Origin: Nitrospira lenta
GTDB lineage: Bacteria > Nitrospirota > Nitrospiria > Nitrospirales > Nitrospiraceae
Assembly (NCBI GenBank): GCA_945905765.1
Contig: CAMDPZ010000016.1
Coordinates: forward strand, 1 to 39,555
Direction of reading: 5' to 3'
Length of the DNA: 39,555 bases
The notes below the pieces were generated by a model. It was not told the origin of the DNA, did no database searches, and was given only the letters and a program-made list of their open reading frames with translations. The number at the start of each line of letters is the position of its first letter. The stretch's first letter is position 1. The translations under genes were made by a program, and so were the position numbers. Shown here piece by piece: positions 27,204 to 36,520 of this stretch.

Positions 27204-28637
27204 TCACCCCGCCAACTTCTTCTTCAACAACTCATTCACCTTCCCGGGATTCGCCTTGCCGCCTGACGACTTCATCACCTGCCCGACCAGGAACCCCAAT
27301 ACTTGCTGCTTGCCCTCTTTGAATTGCGCCACCTGCGACGGATTCTTTGCCAGCACGTCAATAATGATCTGATCCAGCGCCCCTTCGTCGGAGACTTGCA
27401 CGAGGCCCTGCTCCTGAACGATCTGCTCGGGCGTCTTCCCGCTGCTATACACTTCCGGGAAAATCTCGCGCGCGACCTTCAAACTGATCGTCCCCTGCTC
27501 GACCAACTGCAACAGACTCACCAGCCGTTCCGGCGAAACCGGCGAGACGCTCGCATCGGTTCCTGAGTTATTCAGTTCCCTGGTGAGTTCGCCCATCACC
27601 CAATTGCTCACCGTCTTGGGCTGATTGAAGAGTTTCACCGCCGTCTCGAAGTAATCGGCCACAGCCCTCGACGCCGTCAGCACACCGGCATCGTACTCGG
27701 ACAGAGCAAACTCGCTGACGAATCGCTGAAGCCTGGCGGCAGGCAATTCCGTCACCTGCTTGCGGCAACCCTCGATCCATTCCTTGTCCAGCTTGAGCGG
27801 CACCAGATCAGGATCGGGGAAATAGCGATAGTCGTGCGCCTCTTCCTTGGAGCGCATGACTGCCGTCTCGCCGCGATCGAGGTTCCAGAGCCTGGTCTCC
27901 TGATTGATCTTCCCGCCCTCGCTCAGCACCTTGGTCTGGCGCTTGATCTCATACTCGATGGCATCTTTGACGAACTTGAACGAATTGATATTTTTCAGTT
28001 CGACCTTGGTGCCGAATTCCTTCTGGCCCACCGGACGAAGCGAGAGGTTCGGCTCGCAGCGGAAGCTCCCCTCATCCATATTGCCGTCACAGACTTCGAG
28101 ATACATGAGCACATCGCGAAGGCCCTTCAAGTAGGCCACGACTTCATCGGCCGACCGGAGGTCCGGCTCCGTCACAATCTCCAGCAGCGGCGTGCCGGCC
28201 CGATTCAAATCGACACGGCTCCCATTGGCGCCGACCACATGGACGCTCTTCCCCGCGTCTTCTTCCAAGTGGGCGCGCCTGATACGAACGCGCCGGGGCT
28301 TGCCGTCGGCCGGGGCAATCTCGATCCAGCCATGCTCGCAGATCGGCTCCTCGTATTGCGAAATCTGATAGCCCTTGGGCAGGTCCGGATAGAAGTAGTT
28401 CTTGCGCGCAAAGAGATTGTTCGCCGCGATGGTGCAATTCAACGCCAAGCCGGCCCGCACCGCCATCTCGACCGCCGCCCGATTGATCACCGGCAACGTG
28501 CCGGGAAGTCCCAGGCAGAGCGGGCAAGTCTGGCTATTGGCCGTCAGCCCGAATTGCGTCCCGCAACCGCAAAACAGCTTGGACTTCGTCCGCAGCTGCG
28601 CATGCACTTCCACTCCGATGACGACTTCGTACGTCAT
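27204..28637 (-). CDS. gatB: Asp-tRNA(Asn)/Glu-tRNA(Gln) amidotransferase subunit B
   Basis: GatB binds the misacylated tRNA and activates its acyl group with ATP in the GatCAB complex. The 477-residue protein opens with [21 protein letters not shown], and [13 protein letters not shown] follows. The signature [16 protein letters not shown] and the [11 protein letters not shown] block mark the kinase domain. The C-terminal ~150 residues are the helical and YqeY-like tail domain ending ..[18 protein letters not shown]. It lies 3 bases after the YtxH gene, well separated from gatA by two small unrelated genes. Confidence 0.98.
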   Translation of the reverse strand: MTYEVVIGVEVHAQLRTKSKLFCGCGTQFGLTANSQTCPLCLGLPGTLPVINRAAVEMAVRAGLALNCTIAANNLFARKNYFYPDLPKGYQISQYEEPICEHGWIEIAPADGKPRRVRIRRAHLEEDAGKSVHVVGANGSRVDLNRAGTPLLEIVTEPDLRSADEVVAYLKGLRDVLMYLEVCDGNMDEGSFRCEPNLSLRPVGQKEFGTKVELKNINSFKFVKDAIEYEIKRQTKVLSEGGKINQETRLWNLDRGETAVMRSKEEAHDYRYFPDPDLVPLKLDKEWIEGCRKQVTELPAARLQRFVSEFALSEYDAGVLTASRAVADYFETAVKLFNQPKTVSNWVMGELTRELNNSGTDASVSPVSPERLVSLLQLVEQGTISLKVAREIFPEVYSSGKTPEQIVQEQGLVQVSDEGALDQIIIDVLAKNPSQVAQFKEGKQQVLGFLVGQVMKSSGGKANPGKVNELLKKKLAG

Positions 28638-28640
28638 AAT

Positions 28641-28961
28641 TTAGCTGCGTTCCTCTCCACGCAATCGATCGCGCTCGCGTTTCATCGCCTCACGTCCGAC
28701 ATCGAACGCCTCGCGAAGGACCGCCTTCTTCGAGTCCACAAATTCTTTCCCCTCTTCCACGACCTCTTCCACCGCATCGCCCGCTCGGCTTGCCATATCC
28801 CGCAGATTGTCTTCTGCGCGACGGGCATAGCCCCGCAACTGCTCACGCGACTCCCGTCCGGTCTGAGGAGCCAACAAGAGGGCCGCTACTGCACCAATTG
28901 CCGCGCCGCCCAGAAATGCCAGCATGACTGTTGCTGCCGAGGAACCTCGATCATCCGCCAT
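28641..28961 (-). CDS. YtxH domain protein
   Basis: A 106-residue protein with an N-terminal glycine/alanine-rich membrane segment (FLGGAAIGAVAALLLAP) directly followed by QTGRESREQLRGYARRAED, the YtxH signature. A charged, mostly helical C-terminus follows. Such proteins are small membrane-linked factors, some stress related, without known biochemistry. It overlaps the upstream DUF948 gene by 11 bases and ends 3 bases before gatB. DUF948 and YtxH genes commonly travel together. Confidence 0.88.
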   Translation of the reverse strand: MADDRGSSAATVMLAFLGGAAIGAVAALLLAPQTGRESREQLRGYARRAEDNLRDMASRAGDAVEEVVEEGKEFVDSKKAVLREAFDVGREAMKRERDRLRGEERS

Positions 28962-29358
28962 TGTGATGCCCTCCTTCTTCGCGAAACCGCTCTCTCATGA
29001 CTTGAGTTGCGGCTTTGAATCCTGCTACCACGCTCGCCACATTGTTCACGAACGATCCGCTCGAGCCCCTCACGACATCGTGCACATGCTGAACCGACTC
29101 TCCCACTTCCCCGACCGCATGCAAAAGGACGGCAGCATGTTCGACTCCCCCGCGAGCCTGTTCTGTCAGGTCGTTGAGGTTGTGGCTCATGGCCCGAAGC
29201 TCGCCGATCAACGGCGGCAAATCCTCGTTCATCGTGGCGAACAGCTGCTCGGACTCCGCCACGGTCTTGCGAAGCTGAATCAGCACCGGCACGAGATAGC
29301 CCACCAACACCACAAATGCAACCGCCACCAGCAGCACAGCCATTTCAACGATTGTCAT
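28951..29358 (-). CDS. DUF948 domain membrane protein
   Basis: A 135-residue protein with one N-terminal membrane helix (VEMAVLLVAVAFVVLVGYLV), followed by a long amphipathic coiled-coil-like region (LIQLRKTVAESEQLFATMNE), typical of DUF948. The ATG has an excellent GGAGGTG site five bases upstream. It overlaps the YtxH gene and probably works with it at the membrane. The function is not known. Confidence 0.87.
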   Translation of the reverse strand: MTIVEMAVLLVAVAFVVLVGYLVPVLIQLRKTVAESEQLFATMNEDLPPLIGELRAMSHNLNDLTEQARGGVEHAAVLLHAVGEVGESVQHVHDVVRGSSGSFVNNVASVVAGFKAATQVMRERFREEGGHHNGG

Positions 29359-29401
29359 AAGGCACCTCCGCTAACCCGTTACCCCTATATCCCCTTGCCC
29401 C

Positions 29402-30868
29402 TCACCGTATCACCGGCTTCTTCGTCCGCCATTGCGTACTCTGTTCATAGGCATAGGCCGCCCGCAAGAGCGTGTCCTCTTCGAAGGGCCGCCCGATCAG
29501 CTGCAACCCGATAGGCAAACCTGTCTGACTAAAGCCACAGGGCAGCGAAATCGCCGGCACCCCGGCCAGGTTCACCGAAATGGTGAAAATATCCGACAAA
29601 TACATCTGCAGCGGATCTTCGCTCTTCGCGCCGAACTGAAATGCCGGCGTGGGCGTCACGGGAGTCACGATGAGATCGACGTCGTGAAAGGCCACATCGA
29701 AATCCTGGCGGATCAAGGTACGCACCGCCTGCGCCTTCCCGTAATACGCATCGTAATAGCCCGCGCTGAGCACATAGGTTCCTAGCATGATCCGGCGCTT
29801 CACTTCCGGCCCGAACCCCTCCTGCCTCGTCTTCATATAGAGGTCGAGCAGGTCCTTCGTTTCTTTGGCGCGAAGTCCGAACTTCACCCCGTCGTAGCGG
29901 GCCAGATTCGAACTGGCCTCGGCTGTCGCAATGACATAATAGGTCGCCACGGCCGCATCCGTCCGGGGCAACTGGATTTCCTTGATCGTACCTCCAAGCG
30001 CTTTCAGCTCCTCGATCGCCGCCCGCACGGCCTGCTCCACATCCGGGTCCAGTCCCTCAGCAAAGAACTCAGCTGGCACCCCGACCTTCAGCCTCTTAAG
30101 ATCTTTCTTCTTCAGCGCCTTCATGTAGTCCGGCACTGGGACATCGGCCGACGTCGAATCCAACGGATCGTGGCCGGCAATGGCGCCGAGAAGGAACGCC
30201 GCGTCTGTCACATCTTTCGTGATCGGTCCGATTTGATCGAGCGAGGAGGCAAAGGCGATCAACCCATATCGAGAAACCCGTCCATAGGTCGGCTTGAGTC
30301 CGACTACCCCGCAAAACGCCGCAGGCTGACGGATCGACCCGCCCGTATCGGACCCCAAGGCCGCCGCACATTCGTCCGCCGCCACCGCAGCGGCAGAGCC
30401 TCCGCTGGACCCCCCCGGCACACAATGCAGGTTCCAGGGATTGCGGCTCGGCCCAAAGGCAGAGTTCTCGGTGGAAGAGCCCATCGCAAATTCATCAAGG
30501 TTGGTCTTCCCGAGCAGCAAATATCCCTCTTCACGCAACTTCGCAATCACGGTCGCATCGTAGGGCGGCACAAAGTTGCCAAGCATCCGTGAGGCGCAGG
30601 TCGTGGTCACTCCCTCGGTGCAGATATTGTCTTTGATCGCCAGGGGCATACCCATCATCGGCGCCGTCTTCCGCCAGCCTTTCAGGGACGCGTCGAGTGC
30701 GCTCGCCTGTGTCACCACCGAGTCCTTGGTCTGCGTGATGTAGGCCTTCACCTTGGACTCCACCTGGCCGATCCGCAGCCCGTAGGCGCGCACGATCTCC
30801 GTGGCCGTGACTTCCCCGGCGGTGAATTTCTTATGGAGCTCATAGAGCGTGAGTTTATGAATCGACAT
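29402..30868 (-). CDS. gatA: Asp-tRNA(Asn)/Glu-tRNA(Gln) amidotransferase subunit A
   Basis: GatA is the glutaminase of GatCAB. The 488-residue amidase-signature protein has the Ser-cisSer-Lys triad: Lys79 in PLAIKDNIC, Ser154 in [10 protein letters not shown] and Ser178 in [25 protein letters not shown] follows, all as in active enzymes. The ATG shares a base with the panD stop (TGATG), so the two genes are translationally coupled. Together with gatC and gatB it indicates that this organism makes Gln-tRNA and/or Asn-tRNA by transamidation. Confidence 0.98.
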   Translation of the reverse strand: MSIHKLTLYELHKKFTAGEVTATEIVRAYGLRIGQVESKVKAYITQTKDSVVTQASALDASLKGWRKTAPMMGMPLAIKDNICTEGVTTTCASRMLGNFVPPYDATVIAKLREEGYLLLGKTNLDEFAMGSSTENSAFGPSRNPWNLHCVPGGSSGGSAAAVAADECAAALGSDTGGSIRQPAAFCGVVGLKPTYGRVSRYGLIAFASSLDQIGPITKDVTDAAFLLGAIAGHDPLDSTSADVPVPDYMKALKKKDLKRLKVGVPAEFFAEGLDPDVEQAVRAAIEELKALGGTIKEIQLPRTDAAVATYYVIATAEASSNLARYDGVKFGLRAKETKDLLDLYMKTRQEGFGPEVKRRIMLGTYVLSAGYYDAYYGKAQAVRTLIRQDFDVAFHDVDLIVTPVTPTPAFQFGAKSEDPLQMYLSDIFTISVNLAGVPAISLPCGFSQTGLPIGLQLIGRPFEEDTLLRAAYAYEQSTQWRTKKPVIR

Positions 30869-31233
30869 CAGCGTTTCGTCTTCCCTGGCACCATCTGGTT
30901 CTTTTCATTGACCTGGATGATCTTGGGCGCATGCCGGGTAATTTCTTCTTCCGAATAATACTCGTAACAGAAAATGATGATCTGATCGCGCACCGCGCCC
31001 TTCCGCGCCGTCGGCCCGTTGAGGATGATTTCGCCCGCGCCGCGCTTGCCCGCCATCGCATAGGTCATGAACCGCTCGCCGTTATTCAAATTGGAACAGA
31101 CGATCGCCTCATAGGGCAAAATCCCCGCCGCTTCCATCAGATTCTCATCGATCGTGAGACTGCCTTCATAATCGAGGCAGGACTCCGTGACCGTGGCGCG
31201 ATGAATTTTCGACCGCAACATTTGCCTGAACAT
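30868..31233 (-). CDS. panD: Aspartate 1-decarboxylase
   Basis: PanD converts aspartate to beta-alanine for pantothenate and CoA. The 121-residue proenzyme has the self-cleavage site Gly24-Ser25 in [10 protein letters not shown], which yields the pyruvoyl cofactor. The conserved [14 protein letters not shown]-terminus, [14 protein letters not shown] and [16 protein letters not shown] are also present. The ATG has GAGG five bases upstream. It lies between gatC (19 bases upstream) and gatA (1-base overlap), an unusual guest in the gat cluster, although both systems use aspartate. Confidence 0.97.
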   Translation of the reverse strand: MFRQMLRSKIHRATVTESCLDYEGSLTIDENLMEAAGILPYEAIVCSNLNNGERFMTYAMAGKRGAGEIILNGPTARKGAVRDQIIIFCYEYYSEEEITRHAPKIIQVNEKNQMVPGKTKR

Positions 31234-31252
31234 TCAAACCTCGCTTATTTGC

Positions 31253-31555
31253 TTAAAGGGGTTGGCGATCTTCAATAATTTTCGGTACGACAAAAAACCC
31301 GTCGGCCGACTCCGGCGCATTGACCACCGCCCGCTCGACGGGCAGGGACGGCCGCGCCTCATCGGGGCGGAACACATTGGCCTGCCCCAACACCGTGGCC
31401 GTCGGCTCAACACCGGTGGTGTCGTATTGCTTCAACGTTTCCACGTGCGTAAGGATCTGGCTCAGCTGCTTGGTAAAAGCCGCCTTCTCGCTCTCCGTCA
31501 ACTCCAGCCGCGCCAGCTTCGCGACCTTCTCGACTTCCTGTTTGGTAATGTTCAT
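31253..31555 (-). CDS. gatC: Asp-tRNA(Asn)/Glu-tRNA(Gln) amidotransferase subunit C
   Basis: The 100-residue GatC wraps GatA and links it to GatB. It begins ITKQEVEKVAKLARLELTES, has the middle FTKQLSQILTHVETLKQYDT, and ends with the usual APESADGFFVVPKIIE. Its ATG has GAGG eleven bases upstream, a weak site. The 96-base gap before it (downstream of glmS) carries an inverted-repeat element, so a separate promoter or processing site may lie there. Confidence 0.96.
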   Translation of the reverse strand: MNITKQEVEKVAKLARLELTESEKAAFTKQLSQILTHVETLKQYDTTGVEPTATVLGQANVFRPDEARPSLPVERAVVNAPESADGFFVVPKIIEDRQPL

Positions 31556-31571
31556 GAAAATTCGTCCCTCA

Positions 31572-31627
31572 CGTCATCAAGTCTGTAAAGTCGAAGGTCG
31601 AATCCCGCGTCGAGACTTGACGACGTT
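31572..31627. repeat. Intergenic inverted-repeat element, copy 2 (glmS-gatC gap)
   Basis: The ends CGTCATCAAGTCT (31572-31584) and AGACTTGACGACG (31613-31625) are inverted repeats matching at 12 of 13 bases, with AAGTCGAAGGTCGAAT inside. The same AAGTCTG...AGACTTGA(C/T)GACGTT frame occurs at 24464-24516, so this is a small repeat family. It can form a hairpin on either strand; no T-tract follows. Confidence 0.6.
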
Positions 31628-31651
31628 CCGACATGGCGACCTTCCGACGCA

Positions 31652-33481
31652 TCATTCGACCGTCACGCTCTTGGCCAAGTTCCGCGGCTGATCCACATCC
31701 GCTCCCCGCAGCACGGCGACATGATAGGCCAAAAGCTGCAAGGGAATCGTAAACAAAATCGGCGAGAGCAAGGGATGGGTGTCGGGAATCGTGAAGATCG
31801 CATCGGCGATCTTCCCCAACTCCCGCTCGCCTTCCGCCACCAACGCAATGACCGGCGCGCGCCGGGCCTTCACTTCCATCAGGTTGCTCACGGTCTTTTC
31901 GTACAGACGGTCCTTCGGCGCCAACACGACCACCGGCATATCCTTGTCGATGAGCGCGATCGGGCCATGCTTCATCTCTCCCGCTGCATAGCCTTCGGCA
32001 TGGATATAGGACACTTCCTTCAGCTTCAGGGCCCCTTCCAGCGCGATCGGAAAGTTGATGCCGCGCCCGAGGAACAGAAAATTCCGCTTCTTGTAATAGC
32101 GCTTGGCAATCGCCACGATCTCCGCCTCGCGGCCAAGCACCTGCTCGACCAAGACCGGGAGCCGCACGAGACGGTCGAGCCAGGCCTTCCCGTCCGCAAC
32201 CGCCAGAGTTCCGCGCACACGGCCTAAATGCAGCGCCAACATGTAGAGCGCCGTAAGCTGCGCCGTGAAGGCCTTGGTCGAGGCGACGCCGATCTCCGGC
32301 CCGCAGTGGGTATAGAGGACTCCGTCCGACTCGCGGGCCAGGGTGCTCCCCACCACATTCACGATCGAAACGACCCGCGCCCCCTTCTCCTTCGCTTCAC
32401 GGGCTGCGGCCAGCGTGTCGGCCGTCTCGCCGGACTGCGAGATCGTGATGAAGAGATCGTCTTTCTTGACCAGCGGATCGCGATAGCGGAATTCGCTGGC
32501 GATATCCACCTGCACCGGCGTGCGCACCATCTCCTCCAGCAGATACTTCCCCACCAGCCCCGCATGCCACGAGGTGCCGCAGGCCACGATCCAAATCCGT
32601 CCGACGGCGGCAAACTCTTTCGGCGTCAAGCCGATGTCCGGAAGATCCGCCTCGCCGGTATCGTAGGAATACCGCCCGCGCATCGTATCGAGGATCGTCT
32701 GCGGCTGTTCGTGAATCTCCTTCAACATGAAATGCGGAAAGCCGCCCTTTTCCGCCGCGGAAGCATCCCAGGTGATCTTCGTCAATTTCCGTTTCACCGG
32801 ACGGCCCTCGATATCGATGAGCGAGATGCCCGTCGCGGTCACAACCGCCAGATCCCCCTCTTCGAGGTAGGTCACGTCACGGGTATGGGCCAGCATCGCC
32901 ATGACGTCGGAAGCGACGAAAGACGCATGGGCCGTTGTGCCCACCACCAGCGGGCAACCCGCGCGCGCCGCAATCATCGTTCCCGGTTCCCGCTCCGAAA
33001 TAACCGCGAGCGCATAACTGCCTCGCACGTCCTTGGTCGCAGCCCTCACCGCCTCAGCCAGCTTCACGCCAGGCTGGAAATATTTGTCGATCAGGTGCGC
33101 GACCACTTCCGTATCCGTTTCCGAGTGAAACTTGTACCCCTCGTTTTCCAGCTGCTGTTTCAACGGCTGATAGTTTTCGATGATGCCGTTATGCACGAGC
33201 ACGCAGCCCTTCGAGCGGTGCGGGTGGGCGTTTTGCTCCGAAGGCTTCCCGTGCGTCGCCCAGCGCGTGTGACCGATCCCCACGGTGCCGACGAGCTCTT
33301 TTTCCTTGAGCGACTTCTGAAGATTGGCCAGCTTGCCGACGCTGCGCCGGACTTCAATCTTCTCGCCTTGCAGCACCGCGACGCCGGCCGAGTCGTATCC
33401 TCGATACTCCAGCTTCGCCAGGCCGCCGATGAGAATCGGCACCGCCTCCTGATCGCCCACATATCCGACGATTCCACACAT
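31652..33481 (-). CDS. glmS: Glutamine-fructose-6-phosphate aminotransferase (isomerizing)
   Basis: GlmS makes glucosamine-6-phosphate, the first step to UDP-GlcNAc. The 609-residue protein starts MCGIVGYVG with the N-terminal nucleophile Cys2 and has HTRWATHGKPSEQNAHPH in the glutaminase domain. Two SIS sugar-isomerase domains follow (ISQSGETADTLAAAREAK; FLGRGINFPIALEGALKLKE) and the conserved end PRNLAKSVTVE. The start lies 9 bases after the glmU stop. The two UDP-GlcNAc genes are adjacent; no glmS-type ribozyme is seen in the short spacer. Confidence 0.98.
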   Translation of the reverse strand: MCGIVGYVGDQEAVPILIGGLAKLEYRGYDSAGVAVLQGEKIEVRRSVGKLANLQKSLKEKELVGTVGIGHTRWATHGKPSEQNAHPHRSKGCVLVHNGIIENYQPLKQQLENEGYKFHSETDTEVVAHLIDKYFQPGVKLAEAVRAATKDVRGSYALAVISEREPGTMIAARAGCPLVVGTTAHASFVASDVMAMLAHTRDVTYLEEGDLAVVTATGISLIDIEGRPVKRKLTKITWDASAAEKGGFPHFMLKEIHEQPQTILDTMRGRYSYDTGEADLPDIGLTPKEFAAVGRIWIVACGTSWHAGLVGKYLLEEMVRTPVQVDIASEFRYRDPLVKKDDLFITISQSGETADTLAAAREAKEKGARVVSIVNVVGSTLARESDGVLYTHCGPEIGVASTKAFTAQLTALYMLALHLGRVRGTLAVADGKAWLDRLVRLPVLVEQVLGREAEIVAIAKRYYKKRNFLFLGRGINFPIALEGALKLKEVSYIHAEGYAAGEMKHGPIALIDKDMPVVVLAPKDRLYEKTVSNLMEVKARRAPVIALVAEGERELGKIADAIFTIPDTHPLLSPILFTIPLQLLAYHVAVLRGADVDQPRNLAKSVTVE

Positions 33482-33490
33482 ACGAGCTAC

Positions 33491-35038
33491 CTATCTCCGC
33501 TTTTTGGATTGGCTTGCCGCGGGCTTCTTCGCCGCCTTACCCGGGACTGCTGTCGCCAAGGCGCGGCGGCGCGCCGCCCATCCTGCGCGATTCACTTGCA
33601 CCACCCGCGAGATCGCCAACGCATGAGCCGGCACATCCTCCGTGACCGTGGTGCCGGCTGCGACGACGGCTCCTGCTCCCACCGTTACCGGCGCAACCAG
33701 CTGGGTGTCGCTCCCGATAAAAACCCCATCCCCGATGACCGTCTGAAACTTTCGCGACCCGTCGTAGTTGCAGGTGATGGTGCCGGCGCCAATGTTGACC
33801 CCTTTCCCGATCTTCGCATCCCCCAGATAACTCAGATGGTTCGCCTGCGAGCCCTCGCCCAGATCGGTTTTCTTCATCTCGACAAAGTTCCCGACCTTGG
33901 CCTTCTTCCGCACCACCACGCCGGGCCGCAGATGCACGAAGGGGCCCACGCGCGCCTCGTCCTCGATCTGCGAGTCGGCACATACACAGTGATCCAAAAT
34001 CTCAACGCCGTTCCCGACAGTGCAATCCGTCAATCGCGTATGGGAGCGCACCAGACAATCTTCTCCGATGACCGTCGTCCCTTCGAGCGTCACGTTAGGA
34101 TAGAGCACCGTGTCTTTCCCGATCGTGACGGTCGCGTCGAGCCAGACCGAAGCAGGATCGAGCATCGTCACCCCCGCATCCAGCCACCGGTCCCGAATCT
34201 GCCACCGCACGACCTGCTCCGCCTCGGCGAGCTGCCGCCTCGTATTCACGCCCAGTCCCTCGTCGGGATCGTCGAGCACGACCGCTGCAATGCGCCGTCC
34301 GGCCCGTTCCGCAAGCCGGACGATATCCGTCAAATAATATTCGCCCTGAGCATTGCTGGGGTCGAGTTTTTCCAGCGCGCTAAAGAGAAACTCTCCGTCG
34401 ACCACATAGGTGCCCACGTTGATTTCATGGATCGCTCGCTCCGCGGCGCTGGCGTCGCGATCCTCGACGATGCGAAGGACGCTCCGTTCGGCTGAAGGAG
34501 CACGGACGACCCGCCCATAGCCGCTCGCGTCGTCCAGCTCCGCGGTCAGCAGGGTCACGGTCGCGCGCTCCGTTTCATGCACGCGCAGAAGTTCACGCAC
34601 GGTCTCTTCCCGGAGCAGCGGCGTATCGCCGTTCAGAATCAAATAGCTGGAAGGAGCGCCCCGTTTGCCCACCCCGAACACCGGACGGCTCTGCAACACC
34701 GCATGGCCCGTGCCCAATTGTTTCCGTTGCTCGACGATCGACACGCGAGCGCCCTTCTTGTCCGACACCGATTGATCGATCGCCTGGCGAACCAGCTCTG
34801 CCTGATGGCCGACCACGACCGCCACAGGCTCTCCGGCGACGCGCAATGCGAGTCCGACCGAATAGAGCACCATCGCCTGGCCCGCCACAGGATGTAGCAC
34901 CTTCGCCTGCTTTGAGCGCATGCGTGTCCCCTGCCCGGCCGCCATAACAACCACTGCGAGGCCGGGGATCTTTCCCTGCCGGTCTGAGTTGGCCGGCTTC
35001 TTCACCGCTGCGGGTTCAGTGGTTCGTGAGCGGCTCAT
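33491..35038 (-). CDS. glmU: Bifunctional GlcNAc-1-P uridyltransferase / GlcN-1-P acetyltransferase
   Basis: GlmU acetylates glucosamine-1-phosphate and couples it to UTP, giving UDP-GlcNAc. The N-terminal pyrophosphorylase has VVVMAAGQGTRMRSKQAKVLH and LNGDTPLLR. The C-terminal left-handed beta helix has hexapeptide repeats and NHLSYLGDAKIGKGVNIGAG, typical of the acetyltransferase. At 515 residues it is about 55 longer than usual, with a 26-residue basic N-terminal extension and a Lys/Arg-rich C-terminal tail (ending SQSKKRR). The ATG overlaps the DUF502 stop by four bases; no better internal start is seen. Confidence 0.97.
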   Translation of the reverse strand: MSRSRTTEPAAVKKPANSDRQGKIPGLAVVVMAAGQGTRMRSKQAKVLHPVAGQAMVLYSVGLALRVAGEPVAVVVGHQAELVRQAIDQSVSDKKGARVSIVEQRKQLGTGHAVLQSRPVFGVGKRGAPSSYLILNGDTPLLREETVRELLRVHETERATVTLLTAELDDASGYGRVVRAPSAERSVLRIVEDRDASAAERAIHEINVGTYVVDGEFLFSALEKLDPSNAQGEYYLTDIVRLAERAGRRIAAVVLDDPDEGLGVNTRRQLAEAEQVVRWQIRDRWLDAGVTMLDPASVWLDATVTIGKDTVLYPNVTLEGTTVIGEDCLVRSHTRLTDCTVGNGVEILDHCVCADSQIEDEARVGPFVHLRPGVVVRKKAKVGNFVEMKKTDLGEGSQANHLSYLGDAKIGKGVNIGAGTITCNYDGSRKFQTVIGDGVFIGSDTQLVAPVTVGAGAVVAAGTTVTEDVPAHALAISRVVQVNRAGWAARRRALATAVPGKAAKKPAASQSKKRR

Positions 35039-35742
35039 CCGATCGGCACTCCCGCGTCAGGTTGCTTGACCATACTCTGCTTCGTCGCGGCCATCACGGC
35101 CGAGGACAGGGACGTGGAGGGCGAACAGAGCCCGCCTGAGACGATGAGCTTCATCGCCTCCTCTACGCTCATATCGATAGAAGCAACTTCATGTTCCGGC
35201 ACCAGGAGGAAATAGCCGGACGTCGGATTCGGCGACGTCGGCACATAGACATGGATCAAGGGCTCCTGCGCGAGATCCTGCATCTCCCCTTTGGTCGCGC
35301 CGGTCACGAACGCGAAACAGTAATTGCCGTTCCTGGGAAACTGAATCAGTACGACGCGGTTGTAGGAGGGATGATCGGAATCGGAAAACGACAAAATGTC
35401 CATCATGGACTTCAAGGTCGAGTAGATCCCCCGCACGAGTGGCACACGGTTCAACAATTCCTCCCACCACTTCACGATTTGCTTGCCCATAAAGTTCGTG
35501 GCAAAGAGCCCGGTCACCAGCACCAACAGAATCAACGAAAGAATCCCCAATCCCGGCACATAATGACTTGGCACCAGCCGGACCAGGAGGTCTCCCAAAA
35601 TCCCATCCACCGCCACGAAAAGAGTCTTCAAAATGAGGACAGTTCCCCACAGGGGGATAATGACCAGCAGGCCTGTCAGAAAGTAGCGTTTTAGCGAGGT
35701 TTTCAGCATAAATGAGAGCCGCCGGAAGTAGGCCGTCATCAT
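35035..35742 (-). CDS. DUF502 family membrane protein
   Basis: A 235-residue protein with two N-terminal membrane helices (YFLTGLLVIIPLWGTVLILK and LGILSLILLVLVTGLFATNF). A conserved VPLVRGIYSTLKSMMDIL block follows, then the cytoplasmic-type PTSPNPTSGYFLLVPEHEV and MSVEEAMKLIVSGG motifs, all hallmarks of DUF502. The function is unknown; members occur widely and are linked in plants to trafficking. It is the first gene of the long minus-strand run and is divergent from tmk. An alternative ATG eleven codons in is possible, since neither start has a good ribosome site. Confidence 0.9.
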   Translation of the reverse strand: MMTAYFRRLSFMLKTSLKRYFLTGLLVIIPLWGTVLILKTLFVAVDGILGDLLVRLVPSHYVPGLGILSLILLVLVTGLFATNFMGKQIVKWWEELLNRVPLVRGIYSTLKSMMDILSFSDSDHPSYNRVVLIQFPRNGNYCFAFVTGATKGEMQDLAQEPLIHVYVPTSPNPTSGYFLLVPEHEVASIDMSVEEAMKLIVSGGLCSPSTSLSSAVMAATKQSMVKQPDAGVPIG

Positions 35743-35775
35743 ACAGAGAATGATGAGGGCCTCGCAAGCCTTTTC

Positions 35776-35804
35776 TTGCTATTTTCAACAACTTGGAATA
35801 CCAT
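35776..35804 (+). promoter_or_regulatory. Candidate promoter for tmk-holB-metG
   Basis: TTGCTA (35776-35781), a 17-base spacer and TACCAT (35799-35804); each hexamer matches the sigma-70 consensus at 4 of 6 positions. The start would be near 35811, about 30 bases before the tmk ATG, which supports ATG 35842. It is the only sensible pair in the 99-base divergent gap. Confidence 0.4.
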
Positions 35805-35841
35805 CCCGCCCGTTTTCTCCACCGGTGAAAGAACCAGCTCA

Positions 35842-36519
35842 ATGGGCATAAAAAAACGGCAGACTCGCGGTCTCTTCATTACCCTGGAGGGGGTCGAGGG
35901 TAGCGGGAAAAGCACCCAGATCTGCCACCTCGCCAAGGTGCTGACCAAGGCAGGTTATCGCGTACTCCAAACGAGAGAGCCGGGCGGCACGGCGACAGCC
36001 GAAGCGATCCGCCATATTCTCCTCACTGCCTCGTCAAAAGAACCGGTCACGCCTCAAGCGGAAGCCCTGCTGATCCTCGCGGCGAGAAGCCAGCACGTCA
36101 CGCATCTCATCGAACCGGCGTTGCAGAATGGCACCGTCGTACTCTGCGACCGGTTTTCCGATTCCACCTTGGCCTATCAAGGATTCGCGCGAGGCCTTGA
36201 TCTGCAATGGCTGCGGGCAACGAACGCAGTCGCAACAAACGGACTGGCGCCGGACCTCACTCTTCTCCTCGACCTCCCGATCTCAGTGGGCTTGGCCAGA
36301 AGGAGAGCCGATCGTGGCCAGCAGAATCGGCTGGACCGGGAAGCGGAACGTTTCCATCGCAAGGTGCGACGGGGCTTTCTGGCTCTCGCAGCAGAAGAAC
36401 CGGGCCGCATGAAAGTCGTGAATGCGAATCGGCCCCCGCAAGAAGTCCGGGACGAGCTCACAGAGATCGTGCTAGGCTGGCTCAAGAAACCTCGTCGATC
36501 GCCACGCAGCCGGAGCTAA
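35842..36519 (+). CDS. tmk: Thymidylate kinase
   Basis: Tmk phosphorylates dTMP to dTDP. From ATG 35842 it has 225 residues. A longer frame from a TTG overlaps the likely promoter and is not used. The P-loop is EGVEGSGKST, followed by the REPGGT motif that binds dTMP, the DRFSDSTLAYQG (DR-F) motif, and a lid region with arginines (ARRRADRGQQNRLDREAERF). The C-terminus ends basic (KKPRRSPRSRS). It is 1 base from holB, the common tmk-holB pairing. Confidence 0.97.
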   Translation: MGIKKRQTRGLFITLEGVEGSGKSTQICHLAKVLTKAGYRVLQTREPGGTATAEAIRHILLTASSKEPVTPQAEALLILAARSQHVTHLIEPALQNGTVVLCDRFSDSTLAYQGFARGLDLQWLRATNAVATNGLAPDLTLLLDLPISVGLARRRADRGQQNRLDREAERFHRKVRRGFLALAAEEPGRMKVVNANRPPQEVRDELTEIVLGWLKKPRRSPRSRS

Positions 36520-36520
36520 C

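Noticed and set aside
32228-34495. 755-codon open frame on the plus strand opposite glmS and glmU
   Set aside because: It spans two unambiguous genes and their junction on the other strand, with shadow-like composition and no domain.
35776-35841. N-terminal extension of Tmk from a TTG start
   Set aside because: The region holds a plausible promoter and the extension is absent from the family; ATG 35842 gives a normal enzyme.
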